From NCBI GenBank assembly GCA_001839685.1, contig MLAK01001260.1, positions 1 to 36,635 on the forward strand: a DNA stretch of 36,635 bases, given 5' to 3'. The DNA is from Tritrichomonas foetus (taxonomy: Eukaryota > Parabasalia > Tritrichomonadida > Tritrichomonadidae). A program made the position numbers and the translations under genes. The notes beneath the pieces are model-generated. The model did no database searches. It saw only the letters and a list, made by a program, of their open reading frames with translations, and was not told the origin of the DNA. This document shows positions 19,904 to 29,140 of the stretch, piece after piece; the stretch's first letter is position 1, and each line of letters begins with the position of its first letter.

Positions 19904-21891
19904 ATGCAAGCCCAGGGTCCTCAAGAAATCCCACGACTCGGTCCATACGTCCTTACAAAGCACTTAGGGCAAGGTACAACAGGAAAAGTCAAATTGGCAA
20001 TCAACACAGAGACTCAACAATTAGTCGCGATAAAAATCATCTGCAAAGAAAGTTTTGCTCAACGACCAAATTTGCAAACAAAAATTCAAAGAGAAATCGC
20101 TTTGATGAGACTCGTCGATCATCCGCATCTTCTCAAATTAGTCGACGTTCTAGAATCGCCAAGACATCTATATATTGTCCTCGAATACGCCCAAAATGGG
20201 GAGCTGTTTGATTTCCTCGTTCAAAGAAACGCTTTAGAGCCGGATATCGCAATGAAATTTTTCAGGCAGATTATCTATGGGCTTGAGTATCTGCACTCTT
20301 TGGGAATATGTCATAGAGATTTGAAGCCAGAAAACATCCTCTTGGATTCAAATTTGAACATTAAAATCGCAGATTTCGGATTCGCGCGGTTTGTGAAGAG
20401 TCATATCGCAGAAACAGCATGCGGATCGCCCCACTATGCAGCCCCGGAGGTCATCAAAGGCCAGCCTTACGACGGAAGGAGTGCTGACATTTGGAGTTGC
20501 GGTGTAATTTTGTATGCTTTATTGGCAGTTTGTAACTTTTTCAGAGCTATCGTTCTTTTTCCCTAATCTAATCCTTTTGATATATATTATAATTTTTACA
20601 TCAATATAGTATATGTTTAAGAAACTTCTGGTAACAGAATATATGATTTATCATGTTCATTTATGAATCATTGGTTAGATAATGTTTATCGTATGAATTG
20701 ATTCATGTTTGAAAGCAGTTAAATGATAAATCATAGATAAAAATTATTGAATTGTCAAATTTGATAATTTATAACGATAGAAAAGTTACAAACGATTCTT
20801 AGAATGTTAATCAACAGGTGACTGTTGATTTTTTTTTACTCTCTTTTCTTTCTTTTTACACTTATTTCCATGAATTTTTTGACAAACTATGTAAATTTTA
20901 TTTTTATATACAAAAGAAAGGAAAGGTTAGGGAAAAAGATATGAACGAAAGCTCTGAATTTTATTTCTAAGAATTTTCTAACATACAGGGATATTTACCA
21001 TTTGATGACAAGTCCATAAGAAATCTTCTCACTAAAGTTAAACGTGGTCAATATACTATGCCTGCTTTCCCCGAAGATTGTAAAGACTTAATTTCCAAAA
21101 TTCTTGTTCTTGATCCTGCAAGTCGACTCACAATCAGTGAAATGAAGAATCATCCATGCTTTAGAAAGAACATTCCATTTGAATACACAATGCCACGACC
21201 ATTGCCACTTCCTTCATTTAAAGATCCAATTGATCCAAGTACAGTTCCGCCCGAAATTATTGATGTGCTCAGAAAAATTGGATATTATGATGAACAAGAA
21301 CTTGCTGCTGATTTTGCAACTGACCAACATACAATGGCGAAAGTTTTCTACTTCATGATGACTTCTCGTGTTGCCCTTGATCAGCTTGATTGGTCTCAAT
21401 CGGTAAGTATGGGTGAAGAACCAGATATTAATGATGAAATCATGTTGAATCCAACAAATTCTGCTTATACAGTCTTCAATAATGATCCATTTAATCGTCA
21501 TCGTTCAACTAATACATCGCATAGTAATGTTGAAATATCAACTTCACTTGCTTTCCGTCCTGAATGGGCAATGGCGCCAACAGAGCCAATGGAGGTGATG
21601 CAGGCATATGAACTGATGGCTGGAATGGATGTAACAAATACAATGCTTGCAGTTCAGCTCCTCATTCGACGACTAGAAATGCAGTGGTTCCATCCTGATG
21701 ATTTCATGGTAATTGCAAGACAAGAGAGTTTAGGATTGTATCTAGTGCTTCAAGTATCACAAGTAGATCAGAGTGAGAATCCATCAACGAAGCTGCAGAT
21801 TCAACTCTGTCATGGAACAGCAGAATCATTCAATGTTGTTTGTAGGGGTGCTGAAGAAATGATTAGTTTGCTACAACAGAGTAACACATAA
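19904..21891 (+). CDS. BRSK/SNF1-like (CAMKL) protein kinase, two exons
   Basis: Exons 19904-20527 and 20989-21891 join in phase 0 to give 508 residues. The kinase domain covers about residues 15-265: glycine loop GQGTTGKV, Lys44 in VAIKI, HRDLKPEN with catalytic Asp139, DFGFA with Asp157, and activation segment ACGSPHYAAPE. The splice restores the family sequence ALLA|GYLPFDD. A UBA-like helical segment follows (about 305-345, EIIDVLRKIGYYDEQ). The last 100 residues, after a linker, look like a KA1-type domain (MQWFHPDDFMVI to EEMISLLQQ). This order is that of SNF1/AMPK-related BRSK/SAD kinases, which regulate polarity, energy or the cell cycle. All catalytic residues are present. Codons in exon 1 are richer in G and C than in exon 2. 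Confidence 0.93.
20528..20958. repeat. Nested inverted repeats inside the kinase intron
   Basis: Outer pair: TTCAGAGCTATCGTTC (20540-20555) plus TTTTTCCCTAA (20556-20566) pairs with 20927-20958, with one mismatch and a 5-base bulge. Competing inner pair: the donor GTTTGTAACTTTT (20528-20540) is exactly complementary to 20781-20793, and CTATCGTT (20547-20554) to 20773-20780. A further hairpin AATCAACAG/CTGTTGATT lies at 20809-20830. They may be RNA structure or the ends of an inserted MITE-like element. Confidence 0.8.
20528..20988 (+). other. Spliceosomal intron of the kinase gene
   Basis: The intron spans 461 bases. It begins GTTTGT and ends TTCTAACATACAG, whose CTAAC plus CATACAG form the fused branch-point/acceptor signal of parabasalid introns. 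Removing it joins GCA to GGA in phase 0 and restores a conserved kinase sequence. It is longer than most reported trichomonad introns. It contains strong inverted repeats, described as a separate feature. Confidence 0.88.
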
Positions 21892-22479
21892 GCGCATGTT
21901 TCTTAAGCTATAAATTGTAAGTATAACAGAAAGGTGGCATCGGGAACTACATATGAAGGAGATGATCGAGTCGAACTTCACTTGGGAAGTGGTGCAGCAA
22001 TTTGATTATTAACGGTTTTTTCTATTCAGATTCATTAATTTGTAAATAAGATAAATATAAAATGTAAGGTTTTTTTTAAAAAAAAATGTTTCTTTATATC
22101 ATGTCTCTGAATTTCCGTATTCAGTTGGTAGTTTTAGAATAATTTTTTATTACTTTTTATTCTAGTTGACAATCTCAAGATGCGAAAAATCATTTTTTTC
22201 ATAAAATCCACCACTTCTTTCAATATTGATTTCACGAGGACCGCTTTGATAACAGTCTATGTGGAAATCTTGCAAGATTTGGAAATAGTTTGTCTTTCAA
22301 AAAGGGATTTAAATGTGTCTGGACATATACCCTCTGAAAAATTAGGTCATCGCATCATTTTTTTCTTAAGAAGTTTGGTCGTTTGTCTTCATCTGAGACC
22401 GTTTAAATATTGAAAAAGCTGATCATGATTCCCAAGATCATTTTCTCAAGTTTTTTCTTTCTCGATTTTTTTTTTATTT
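21892..22479. other. Intergenic spacer
   Basis: Just after the kinase stop, 21931-22007 is less AT-rich and reads ASGTTYEGDDRVELHLGSG in one frame, faintly like the kinase C-terminal strand. A 77-codon ATG-started frame at 22180-22413 has no recognisable features. The TCATTTTCTC at 22438-22447 is the best initiator for the downstream gene. Confidence 0.45.
22438..22447 (+). promoter_or_regulatory. Inr-like element of the TRAPPC8-like gene
   Basis: TCATTTTCTC fits the trichomonad initiator and lies about 40 bases before the ATG, somewhat further than in other genes here. A pattern match only. Confidence 0.3.
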
Positions 22480-25287
22480 ATGCAATACATCGACTTTCCA
22501 AATTTCCTCAGTACTCGTTATCGTTGTTGTATTCATGCGTCTTTTTCTATCGATGCACTTCGAATGTATCCTAACGCAGCCGAAGTCTTATTCAACACAT
22601 GGTATTATCTCGAAAGCAAAAACACATGCCCATACAAATATCGTCTAGATTTCGATGACCCTGTTATGGAGTCCTCAATAATTCGCAGCCAAGTTCAGTA
22701 TTACGCAGATTCCATTCAAGATCCAACCGCGCCAGCTGAAACACCAAATATTCCATGGTTTAAATATTGGGTTGAATTGATTTTCGGTAAGGACAAAACA
22801 ACAGATTACCTTTTCACTGATATTCCAATATGCTTCATATTTGTATCAACCGAGCCTGGCCTTTATACGCCACCACATCCGCCGTGGATGGATCAATATA
22901 TTAAAGATATTCCAATTTTTAATCTAGTCATTTCCCAAACGGTTCAGCCCACTCAAAATGTATTTGTAGCACGTGAAGTCAGTGTCAATGCGTTTTTTGA
23001 CTTCGTTTTAAAAATCACGCATTATGAAGCAGCTCCAAGATTGACATCCTTACGAGAAACAACTGAGCACTTTGTAAACAATAATTGGGGTGGTTTTAAA
23101 AACACCGTTATTAGACTTTTCGGTTTTAGTGGAAATAAAAACCGTCATGAAATTGTAATTAAGCTTAAAAGACTTGGTGACATTTGTTTCATGTGTGGAG
23201 ATTTCAGTTCCGCTTTTAATTATTATCAACAGCTTTATCAAGAACTTGCAGAAGATGATCCACCTGTCGGTGAATCATTATATATAATGTTTGCTATTTC
23301 TGCTATTTTGACAAATTCTGATATTGACGTTGCTGCTCTTTTAGAGCCGATTTTAACTGAAAAACGCGCTAGCCTAATTTCTCAAATACAATCTGGCTTT
23401 TTATCAGTTTATTATTCCACTTTTAATAACAAACCATCTAAAACTGTTCAATTTTATGTAATGACATATAACTTAATTAAAGATAGTAATTTTCCATTTG
23501 CTTTTATATCATTTCCAATGATTGCTGAAGCAATCTCAACAGTAATGAAGAAAGGAAGAGCAGCTCTATACATGATTAATGCAGCAGAAAGGTTTAGAGC
23601 TGTTGGAATGATTAAAAATTCGATTATTTTATTATGGAGAGCTTATTATCAATTAAAAATGAGTGGGTGGCCTAAACTTGAACATTCTATTTTATTAAGA
23701 ATCGCATCTTATGGTGAAACACCTCAGCAATTGCAGCATTTGTTGGTACAACGAAATATGTCATATATTAAAGAAACTGTTGAAATGTTGAAAAAGTTGA
23801 AATCAAAAGAAATAGTTTTGGTAGAATCAATTATTATCCATGAAATGTTAATTCCACCAACCGGATTCCCACAATCACCGCCTCCAAGTAATTTTGCGCA
23901 CGATTCTCCTTCGGCTTGGGCAGCAATTCGGAAAAAGCTCTTTCCAGTGGTTTACCATCCTTCAACAGAAGAATTTGCTGCAACAGTGTGGAATTCTGAA
24001 ACAAAAGATAAAAATGAACTCTCAAAATATACAACAGCTGTTGGTGAACAACATTATATTAAATTCAAAATGACACCAACACTTGCAGATGGTTGTCAAA
24101 TTCATAAACTAAGTCTTCTTGTTGATCCTGAAGATACAATTGAATTTGATGTATATGATTTTATTGATTTGAAATCTACTAAAGAAATGACTATGAAATT
24201 CACAACAAGAAAACCAGGAAATTATAGTATTCGAGGTATTAAATTCCTTTGGTTTGGTGTAGCACCAGTCGCAGTACTTTTTGGTGAGTCTCTGCGATTT
24301 GAAGCCGTTGATCATTGTCCAAAAGCATCAATTACAATTGATCATGTTCCAGAAGCAGGCTACCTAAACCTCCCTGTTGTTTTTGTTGCCAAAATATCAC
24401 TCAAGCCAAGCAGCAAATTAGCAGATCATGAAGCTGTAAATGAAGATGGGAAAGAAACGGTTGTTACAGAAGCCAATGAAGATGATGAAAAAGAAAATAT
24501 TCAAGAAATTTCCACACTTCATGTTGTTGCTGATTCATTAACTTCAAATGTGACAATTAGGAAACCAAATTGCAAAGGATTTTTACAAAGATGGACACTT
24601 GATCCAACACAAAAAGAACAAGAACTTGTTTTCGAAGCAACACCTACTGTCTCTGGACCAATAACAATTAATATTTTCATTTCATTTACAAATAATTATC
24701 ATGTTACTCGTTTTTCGCACGCTTCACTCACCTTTGAATGTCGAGAAGTACACAACTTGAAAATCATTCAACAAAATGATATAATTACTATTTCACCAGA
24801 CAATGATATAGCTAAAATTGAATGTGATTGTGCACAAATTGTCACGAATGGTGGAATTGTTACCATTAAAGGTGCAAATCCATTATTTTCTGGTGATCGT
24901 TGCGCAATTAATGTGAGAAGGAATTTCATTGGTACAGAACGATATGATACATTGAATATTAATGATATTTTCCTTAGATTTGACCAAACTGACTTTGTTT
25001 TTAATCCTGAAAACGAAATTAAATTGATTGGACATCGTATCAAAATTGCATTTGATGCAATTTGTTTAGGAAATTATGAAGGATTCATTTCATTGATTGA
25101 CCCAGAAGGACAATATCCTTTTAGTTGGACAGGGAAAATCCGTCATAATCTAAAAGGCCCAGGAAAGAAGAGAATTATCATTCATATGATTGTTTTCCAA
25201 AAGTGTCAAATTGATTTAGGTGATGTAATGAGAGTCGAATATGGAAAAACACAGCTGAAAGTTTCACAACTTGTTCGAATTGAATAA
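22480..25287 (+). CDS. TRAPPC8/Trs85-like TRAPP III subunit
   Basis: This 935-residue protein resembles TRAPPC8/Trs85, the subunit that defines the TRAPP III complex, a Rab1/Ypt1 exchange factor in ER-Golgi traffic and autophagy. The support is pattern-based. A longin-like N-terminal region is followed by ETTEHFVNNNWGGFKNTVIR and a glycine-containing loop. Next comes KLKRLGDICFMCGDFSSAFNYY, which matches the family's conserved start of the helical solenoid. A helical middle part follows to about residue 460. The C-terminal half is beta-rich and Ig-like, as in metazoan TRAPPC8. It is shorter than the human protein (about 1435 residues). There is no signal or membrane segment. The family call is fairly secure; complex membership is inferred. 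Confidence 0.75.
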   Translation: MQYIDFPNFLSTRYRCCIHASFSIDALRMYPNAAEVLFNTWYYLESKNTCPYKYRLDFDDPVMESSIIRSQVQYYADSIQDPTAPAETPNIPWFKYWVELIFGKDKTTDYLFTDIPICFIFVSTEPGLYTPPHPPWMDQYIKDIPIFNLVISQTVQPTQNVFVAREVSVNAFFDFVLKITHYEAAPRLTSLRETTEHFVNNNWGGFKNTVIRLFGFSGNKNRHEIVIKLKRLGDICFMCGDFSSAFNYYQQLYQELAEDDPPVGESLYIMFAISAILTNSDIDVAALLEPILTEKRASLISQIQSGFLSVYYSTFNNKPSKTVQFYVMTYNLIKDSNFPFAFISFPMIAEAISTVMKKGRAALYMINAAERFRAVGMIKNSIILLWRAYYQLKMSGWPKLEHSILLRIASYGETPQQLQHLLVQRNMSYIKETVEMLKKLKSKEIVLVESIIIHEMLIPPTGFPQSPPPSNFAHDSPSAWAAIRKKLFPVVYHPSTEEFAATVWNSETKDKNELSKYTTAVGEQHYIKFKMTPTLADGCQIHKLSLLVDPEDTIEFDVYDFIDLKSTKEMTMKFTTRKPGNYSIRGIKFLWFGVAPVAVLFGESLRFEAVDHCPKASITIDHVPEAGYLNLPVVFVAKISLKPSSKLADHEAVNEDGKETVVTEANEDDEKENIQEISTLHVVADSLTSNVTIRKPNCKGFLQRWTLDPTQKEQELVFEATPTVSGPITINIFISFTNNYHVTRFSHASLTFECREVHNLKIIQQNDIITISPDNDIAKIECDCAQIVTNGGIVTIKGANPLFSGDRCAINVRRNFIGTERYDTLNINDIFLRFDQTDFVFNPENEIKLIGHRIKIAFDAICLGNYEGFISLIDPEGQYPFSWTGKIRHNLKGPGKKRIIIHMIVFQKCQIDLGDVMRVEYGKTQLKVSQLVRIE

Positions 25288-25432
25288 AATAACTGTTTGA
25301 ATTAAAATTTTGAAAAATATAATAGTTGATCAAAATTATCTATTGATTATTCACTAAATATTTCTATCTGGAATTATTTTATTTTTTTAAAAAAATGCAT
25401 CGTATATTTATAATCATATTTATAATAAATAA

Positions 25433-25440
25433 TCATTTTG
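25433..25440 (+). promoter_or_regulatory. Inr-like element upstream of the C2-like gene
   Basis: TCATTTTG stands about 40 bases before the ATG at 25476. It fits the initiator pattern loosely, and the spacing is long. Confidence 0.25.
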
Positions 25441-25475
25441 AGTAAAGCCTCTGGAAGTTATAAGCGTAATTTTTT

Positions 25476-26252
25476 ATGTCGAATATTAAGACCAAATATG
25501 CATTCAATGTGATTATTAAACGTACATGTAAGCGAATGAGCAAATTCCAAAATCTCAGTGAAACTGCGAAATACGATTTAATCAGCATATTCATTGGAGA
25601 GAGCAAACGCAAAAGAAAAAAATTGATGGACGCTTTACTCCGATGCTCCACCGCAGAAGATCAATCACCAGCAGAAACTTTACGTGCAGCAATTGACAGC
25701 ATTACAAACACTATTTCTGCATTAAGAGCTGGTAATAAAACGCTTGACGATCTCAAAAGATATCATTTATCGATTTCTTTGCCTGTTTCCGATTTAGATA
25801 ACAATGTTTACATAACAGTTGAACTCACTCAAAAACCAAAGTCGCATCCAATACCGCTTTCACACTTTATCGAAGTCAAGCCACCCTTCGGTGACGCAGC
25901 AAGGACTCCTGTTTTCAAAAAAAGATTAGAAAATTATACCTACACGCATACTTTTGACCTTGGTGAAAGAAATCCTCGTCAAATTGAATTGCTCCGTTCT
26001 TCTGATCTGAAATTCAGCTTATTCCATAAATCAATCGTTCTTGGCAAATCACGATGTGTATTGAAGGCTTTGGCGACTGCGCCTTTGTCGCCACTCACCT
26101 ATTCGCTTAATTCAACAGCGCCACTCATATTTATGACATTAGATGGACAGAAAACAAACATCTTATTTGACACACGTATTTCTGTCAGTGCACCACTTGT
26201 GTCAGCTGATGATCTCCTAATTGATGAAACCATCGATGTTATTCATGATTGA
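25476..26252 (+). CDS. Possible C2-domain protein (CC2D1/Lgd-like)
   Basis: This 258-residue soluble protein has a basic, helical N-terminal third (about 1-95) followed by a beta-rich domain. That domain begins LKRYHLSISLPVSDLDNNVY and includes HTFDLGERNPRQIELLRSSD, FSLFHKSIVLGKSRCVLKAL and a final LIFMTLDGQKTNILFDTRIS strand pair. The order of strands and the pattern resembles the C2 domain of CC2D1/Lgd proteins, which bind ESCRT-III (CHMP4/Snf7) and act in endosomal sorting. I see no DM14 repeats, which those proteins normally carry, and similarity is weak. An in-frame ATG at codon 21 is an alternative start. Treat as a hypothetical protein with a probable C2-like fold. Confidence 0.7.
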   Translation: MSNIKTKYAFNVIIKRTCKRMSKFQNLSETAKYDLISIFIGESKRKRKKLMDALLRCSTAEDQSPAETLRAAIDSITNTISALRAGNKTLDDLKRYHLSISLPVSDLDNNVYITVELTQKPKSHPIPLSHFIEVKPPFGDAARTPVFKKRLENYTYTHTFDLGERNPRQIELLRSSDLKFSLFHKSIVLGKSRCVLKALATAPLSPLTYSLNSTAPLIFMTLDGQKTNILFDTRISVSAPLVSADDLLIDETIDVIHD

Positions 26253-26301
26253 TTTTCTTTTTCTGATTTACTGTTATTATTATTATTGAATTGTTACTAA
26301 A

Positions 26302-26340
26302 AGTTGTTTATTGTTATTCACAGTTGTTTATTGTTGTTAA
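26302..26340. repeat. Two-copy 20-base tandem repeat
   Basis: AGTTGTTTATTGTT occurs at 26302-26315 and again at 26322-26335, with similar linkers, giving a period of 20. It lies in the 3' flank of the C2-like gene. No function is evident. Confidence 0.7.
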
Positions 26341-26670
26341 ATGTTATATTTTACGCATGGATTGAATAAATTGTTTCTTCTTTGTCTACAAATTGTAATT
26401 CAAAGATCAGCCAGAGTCGTTATATCCGGATATGTAACTACTCATTGTTTCATTATTTTAATTGTTGTTGTTGATGCACTGTTTTTGATTGAAAAAGATA
26501 ATATTTATTAGTGACTATCACAATGAAGATACAATAAATGATAGCAAAACTTTGAATATACAAAGAAAATTTATAAATTCATATATGAGAATACAATTGG
26601 GGAAAGAAAGATCATATTTATCAATCATATCAGATTTTGATATTTAAGTTGACTGGAAGTATAAGTTAAA

Positions 26671-26936
26671 TCATTTAGATTCAGCATAATCATCGAAAGC
26701 TTTTAAACTTTGTTGATGATTATCTTTCGAAGCAAAAAAGCGCTTCGAACAATCAGCATGTCAAACTTATCTTGCATAAAGTCTTGCTTCGTAATGAACT
26801 TGATCATATATATGCTATCTATTTCAGATAAAATGATGAAACTGTCATATGAAACATGAATTGAACCATATTTTCCCAATGTTATTGAATTTCTACTGTC
26901 AACAAATCTGTTTCCAAATTTACAATTTATGTGATA
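26671..26936 (-). pseudogene. Gene fossil, unidentified protein
   Basis: The minus strand reads one frame for about 75 codons with no stop (NCKFGNRFVDSRNSITLGKY, then SYDSFIILSEIDSIY). It then appears to continue in another frame as HYEARLYAR, two stops, and CSKRFFASKDNHQQSLKAFD ending in DDYAESK and TGA. The codon-like composition and a natural-looking C-terminus suggest a protein tail broken by shifts and stops. I do not recognise the family, and no start is visible. Confidence 0.4.
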
Positions 26937-27151
26937 CTTTCATTGGATTAAATCTTATTTTCATCATAATATGTGATCATTGTAGCATTTAGTCGAAGTA
27001 AATTATAAACATTATCAAGGTATAAACTTAATCATTGATAATCATTCACTTTTTGAAAGCTTCGGCCGATAAAAAAGTTTTGAAAAGGAACAAAATTTGG
27101 TCGGACGATACCAACTTTTTGAAGTCTCTAAAATCGACCTTGGTCGCCCAA

Positions 27152-28747
27152 ATGGGAAAGAAGATACTTAAAGGAACGAAAGGCAAGGCCTCAAACCTTG
27201 TCCGTGAGAGCCAACTCCAAGAAAAGGTAGCACTTGCAGATCTCGATGATTTCAGGAGAATGTGCATCCTCAGGGGAGTATATCCAAAAGAAAATCCAAA
27301 AGAACGCGATTCGCCATTCGCCAACTTCCATAAAAAAGACATTTCAATGATCAACAGCGATCCAATGACATGGTTCATTCGTGAGCACGCGTCATGGCTG
27401 AAGAAAAGAGAAAGGAAATTACATCGAAAAGAGCTGGACACCTCAAAAGAGCCAACAGCTCCATACGCCGAACTAATCAGATCAAGATATCCAACATTTG
27501 GTGATGCTGTTCAAGAACTCGATGATGCCCTTACGACTATTGCCCTTTTCGCCCAATTGAAAGGAAACAATATCATTCCATCCGAAAGAATCAATCGATG
27601 CCGTGAACTCCTCACTGAATTTCACTACTATGTTTCACATACTCATTCATTAAAATGTGCTTTCATATCTGTTCGTGGTTTCCACTTTGAAACAACAATT
27701 GAAGGCCAAAGTGTCCTCTGGCTTGTCCCGCACGAGTTTCCAATTCCAGAGGACTCAGAAGTTGATTATAAAGTCCTGCTTCATTTCCTCGAGCTTTACG
27801 AACAACTTCTCAAATTTGTAAACACGAAATTGTTCATTGAACTCGGTATGAAATATCCACCAGAATTCGATCAGCAGAAATGGAATGATGGATTGTATTT
27901 CGATGCAATCAAAGATACAAGGAATATTTCAGAAGACACACAAATGGCAGCACCTGCTGCTCAAGATGATGCCAAAACAGACAAGCTTAAAGCGGCCCTC
28001 GCTTCGGCATCAACAACAGCTGCTGCTGAAGCCCAAGAAGTCGTTGATGATGATCGAGGCCTTTTCGGCAACTTTTTATTCACAATTTGTAGCGGAACAC
28101 CAAGAAACTCAATTTCTTTTGTGATTCGCTCACTTGGTGGAGGAATCATCTGGGATGAAGAAAGCGATGATAAACGAATCACGCATACCATCACAGATCG
28201 TGGGGAAATTGAAACACGTTTCTTAAACAGAAAATATATTCAATCACAATGGGTTGTTGATTGTCTCAATAAGAAAGAGTTACTCGATGTTGGAATATAT
28301 GCACCAAATGTTGACTTACCTCCACACGTATCACCATGGGATGTAATCACAGAACAGATTGATGGAATCGATCAAAACGATGAACGAGAAATCATCGCAG
28401 GCGGTGACGACTCTGATGCTGAAATTGATGAGGAAATCAAAAGGGCTGCAATGGAAGCTGATTTCGCAGAAGGAATTGCGGCTGAATCAGGAATCCAAAC
28501 CAGCGAACAACAGAAACAATCAATTGCACAGATGAAGGCAGAAATGAAGAAGAAGAAGAAAGAGGAAAAGGAAAGACTCGCAGCGGGAACTCTCACTGTC
28601 TCTAAAATGAAGCTCTATCAGGAGCTCAAAGAAAAAGAGGCTTCAAGAAAGAAATCAAGTGCAAAGAAAGCCGAACCTGAAGAGAATGAAAAATTGGATG
28701 ATACTGTACTTGAAGAAGAAGAGGAAGAAGAAGCAAATGAAAAGTGA
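27152..28747 (+). CDS. PES1: Pescadillo ribosome biogenesis factor (PES1/Nop7)
   Basis: Pescadillo works with BOP1/Erb1 and WDR12/Ytm1 in the PeBoW complex of the nucleolus, for 27S/32S pre-rRNA processing and 60S assembly. The 531-residue product starts MGKKILKGTKGKASNLVRES, followed by LADLDDFRRMCILRGVYPKE, the classic Nop7 opening. The N-terminal helical domain runs to about residue 260. A BRCT domain spans about 300-385 (LFGNFLFTICSG, SLGGGIIWDEES, and the conserved Trp in SQWVVDCLNKKEL). The C-terminal 110 residues are Lys/Glu-rich coiled coil with nuclear-localisation character. Open frame extends 39 codons upstream but has no ATG there, so the ATG at 27152 is the start. Codon usage is richer in GC than in neighbouring genes, as expected of a well-expressed gene. 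Confidence 0.96.
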   Translation: MGKKILKGTKGKASNLVRESQLQEKVALADLDDFRRMCILRGVYPKENPKERDSPFANFHKKDISMINSDPMTWFIREHASWLKKRERKLHRKELDTSKEPTAPYAELIRSRYPTFGDAVQELDDALTTIALFAQLKGNNIIPSERINRCRELLTEFHYYVSHTHSLKCAFISVRGFHFETTIEGQSVLWLVPHEFPIPEDSEVDYKVLLHFLELYEQLLKFVNTKLFIELGMKYPPEFDQQKWNDGLYFDAIKDTRNISEDTQMAAPAAQDDAKTDKLKAALASASTTAAAEAQEVVDDDRGLFGNFLFTICSGTPRNSISFVIRSLGGGIIWDEESDDKRITHTITDRGEIETRFLNRKYIQSQWVVDCLNKKELLDVGIYAPNVDLPPHVSPWDVITEQIDGIDQNDEREIIAGGDDSDAEIDEEIKRAAMEADFAEGIAAESGIQTSEQQKQSIAQMKAEMKKKKKEEKERLAAGTLTVSKMKLYQELKEKEASRKKSSAKKAEPEENEKLDDTVLEEEEEEEANEK

Positions 28748-29140
28748 TTAATTTAAATTTAAATTTGGACATTTATTAAAACTTTAACATAAATCATAAA
28801 ATTATCAAATTCTATTTTTGCATTCTATCTATCCAATCTCTTTCTCGTCAACTAATATTTCAAATCATAATCATCAAAAATTTGTTGATGAAAAAACCTT
28901 AGAGAGAGAAACATAGAACCATGCATGAATATCAAATTCTTTAGAAATATGAGGAATAAACTCTACACAAAATATGGTTATTTGAAAGATATATATGTTG
29001 ACAAATGAAGATGTCAACAAAAATGGAAAAATTTACTCTGCCATTTAATTTTGTGAGACGCTTTTTTAAAATAGGTCAAAGAATCTCTTTTATGGTAATA
29101 AATAGATTCACAATTCAAAAAGTTCCTCACTTCAAGTTGT
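28748..29140. other. Intergenic spacer
   Basis: The spacer is AT-rich, with TTTAAATTTAAATTT just after the pescadillo stop. No gene is visible. The right end carries the TAP42 initiator. Confidence 0.6.
29127..29133 (+). promoter_or_regulatory. Inr-like element of the TAP42-like gene
   Basis: TCACTTC matches the trichomonad initiator with C at the pyrimidine position. Its A lies 12 bases before the ATG, the usual distance. Confidence 0.5.

Larger units (their letters stand above)
26253..27151. other. Intergenic spacer with a gene fossil
   Basis: The stretch between the C2-like gene and pescadillo is AT-rich. It holds a tandem repeat at 26302-26335 and a minus-strand gene remnant at 26671-26936, both listed separately. 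The pescadillo promoter must lie at its right end, where no clear initiator is visible close to the ATG. Confidence 0.5.

Noticed and set aside
22180..22413. 77-codon ATG-started frame between the kinase and TRAPPC8-like genes
   Set aside because: No motif, no good initiator close to the ATG, and poly-Phe/Ile composition from T-rich DNA.
27035..27151. Upstream extension of pescadillo by 39 codons
   Set aside because: The upstream segment has no ATG and the conserved pescadillo N-terminus begins at 27152.
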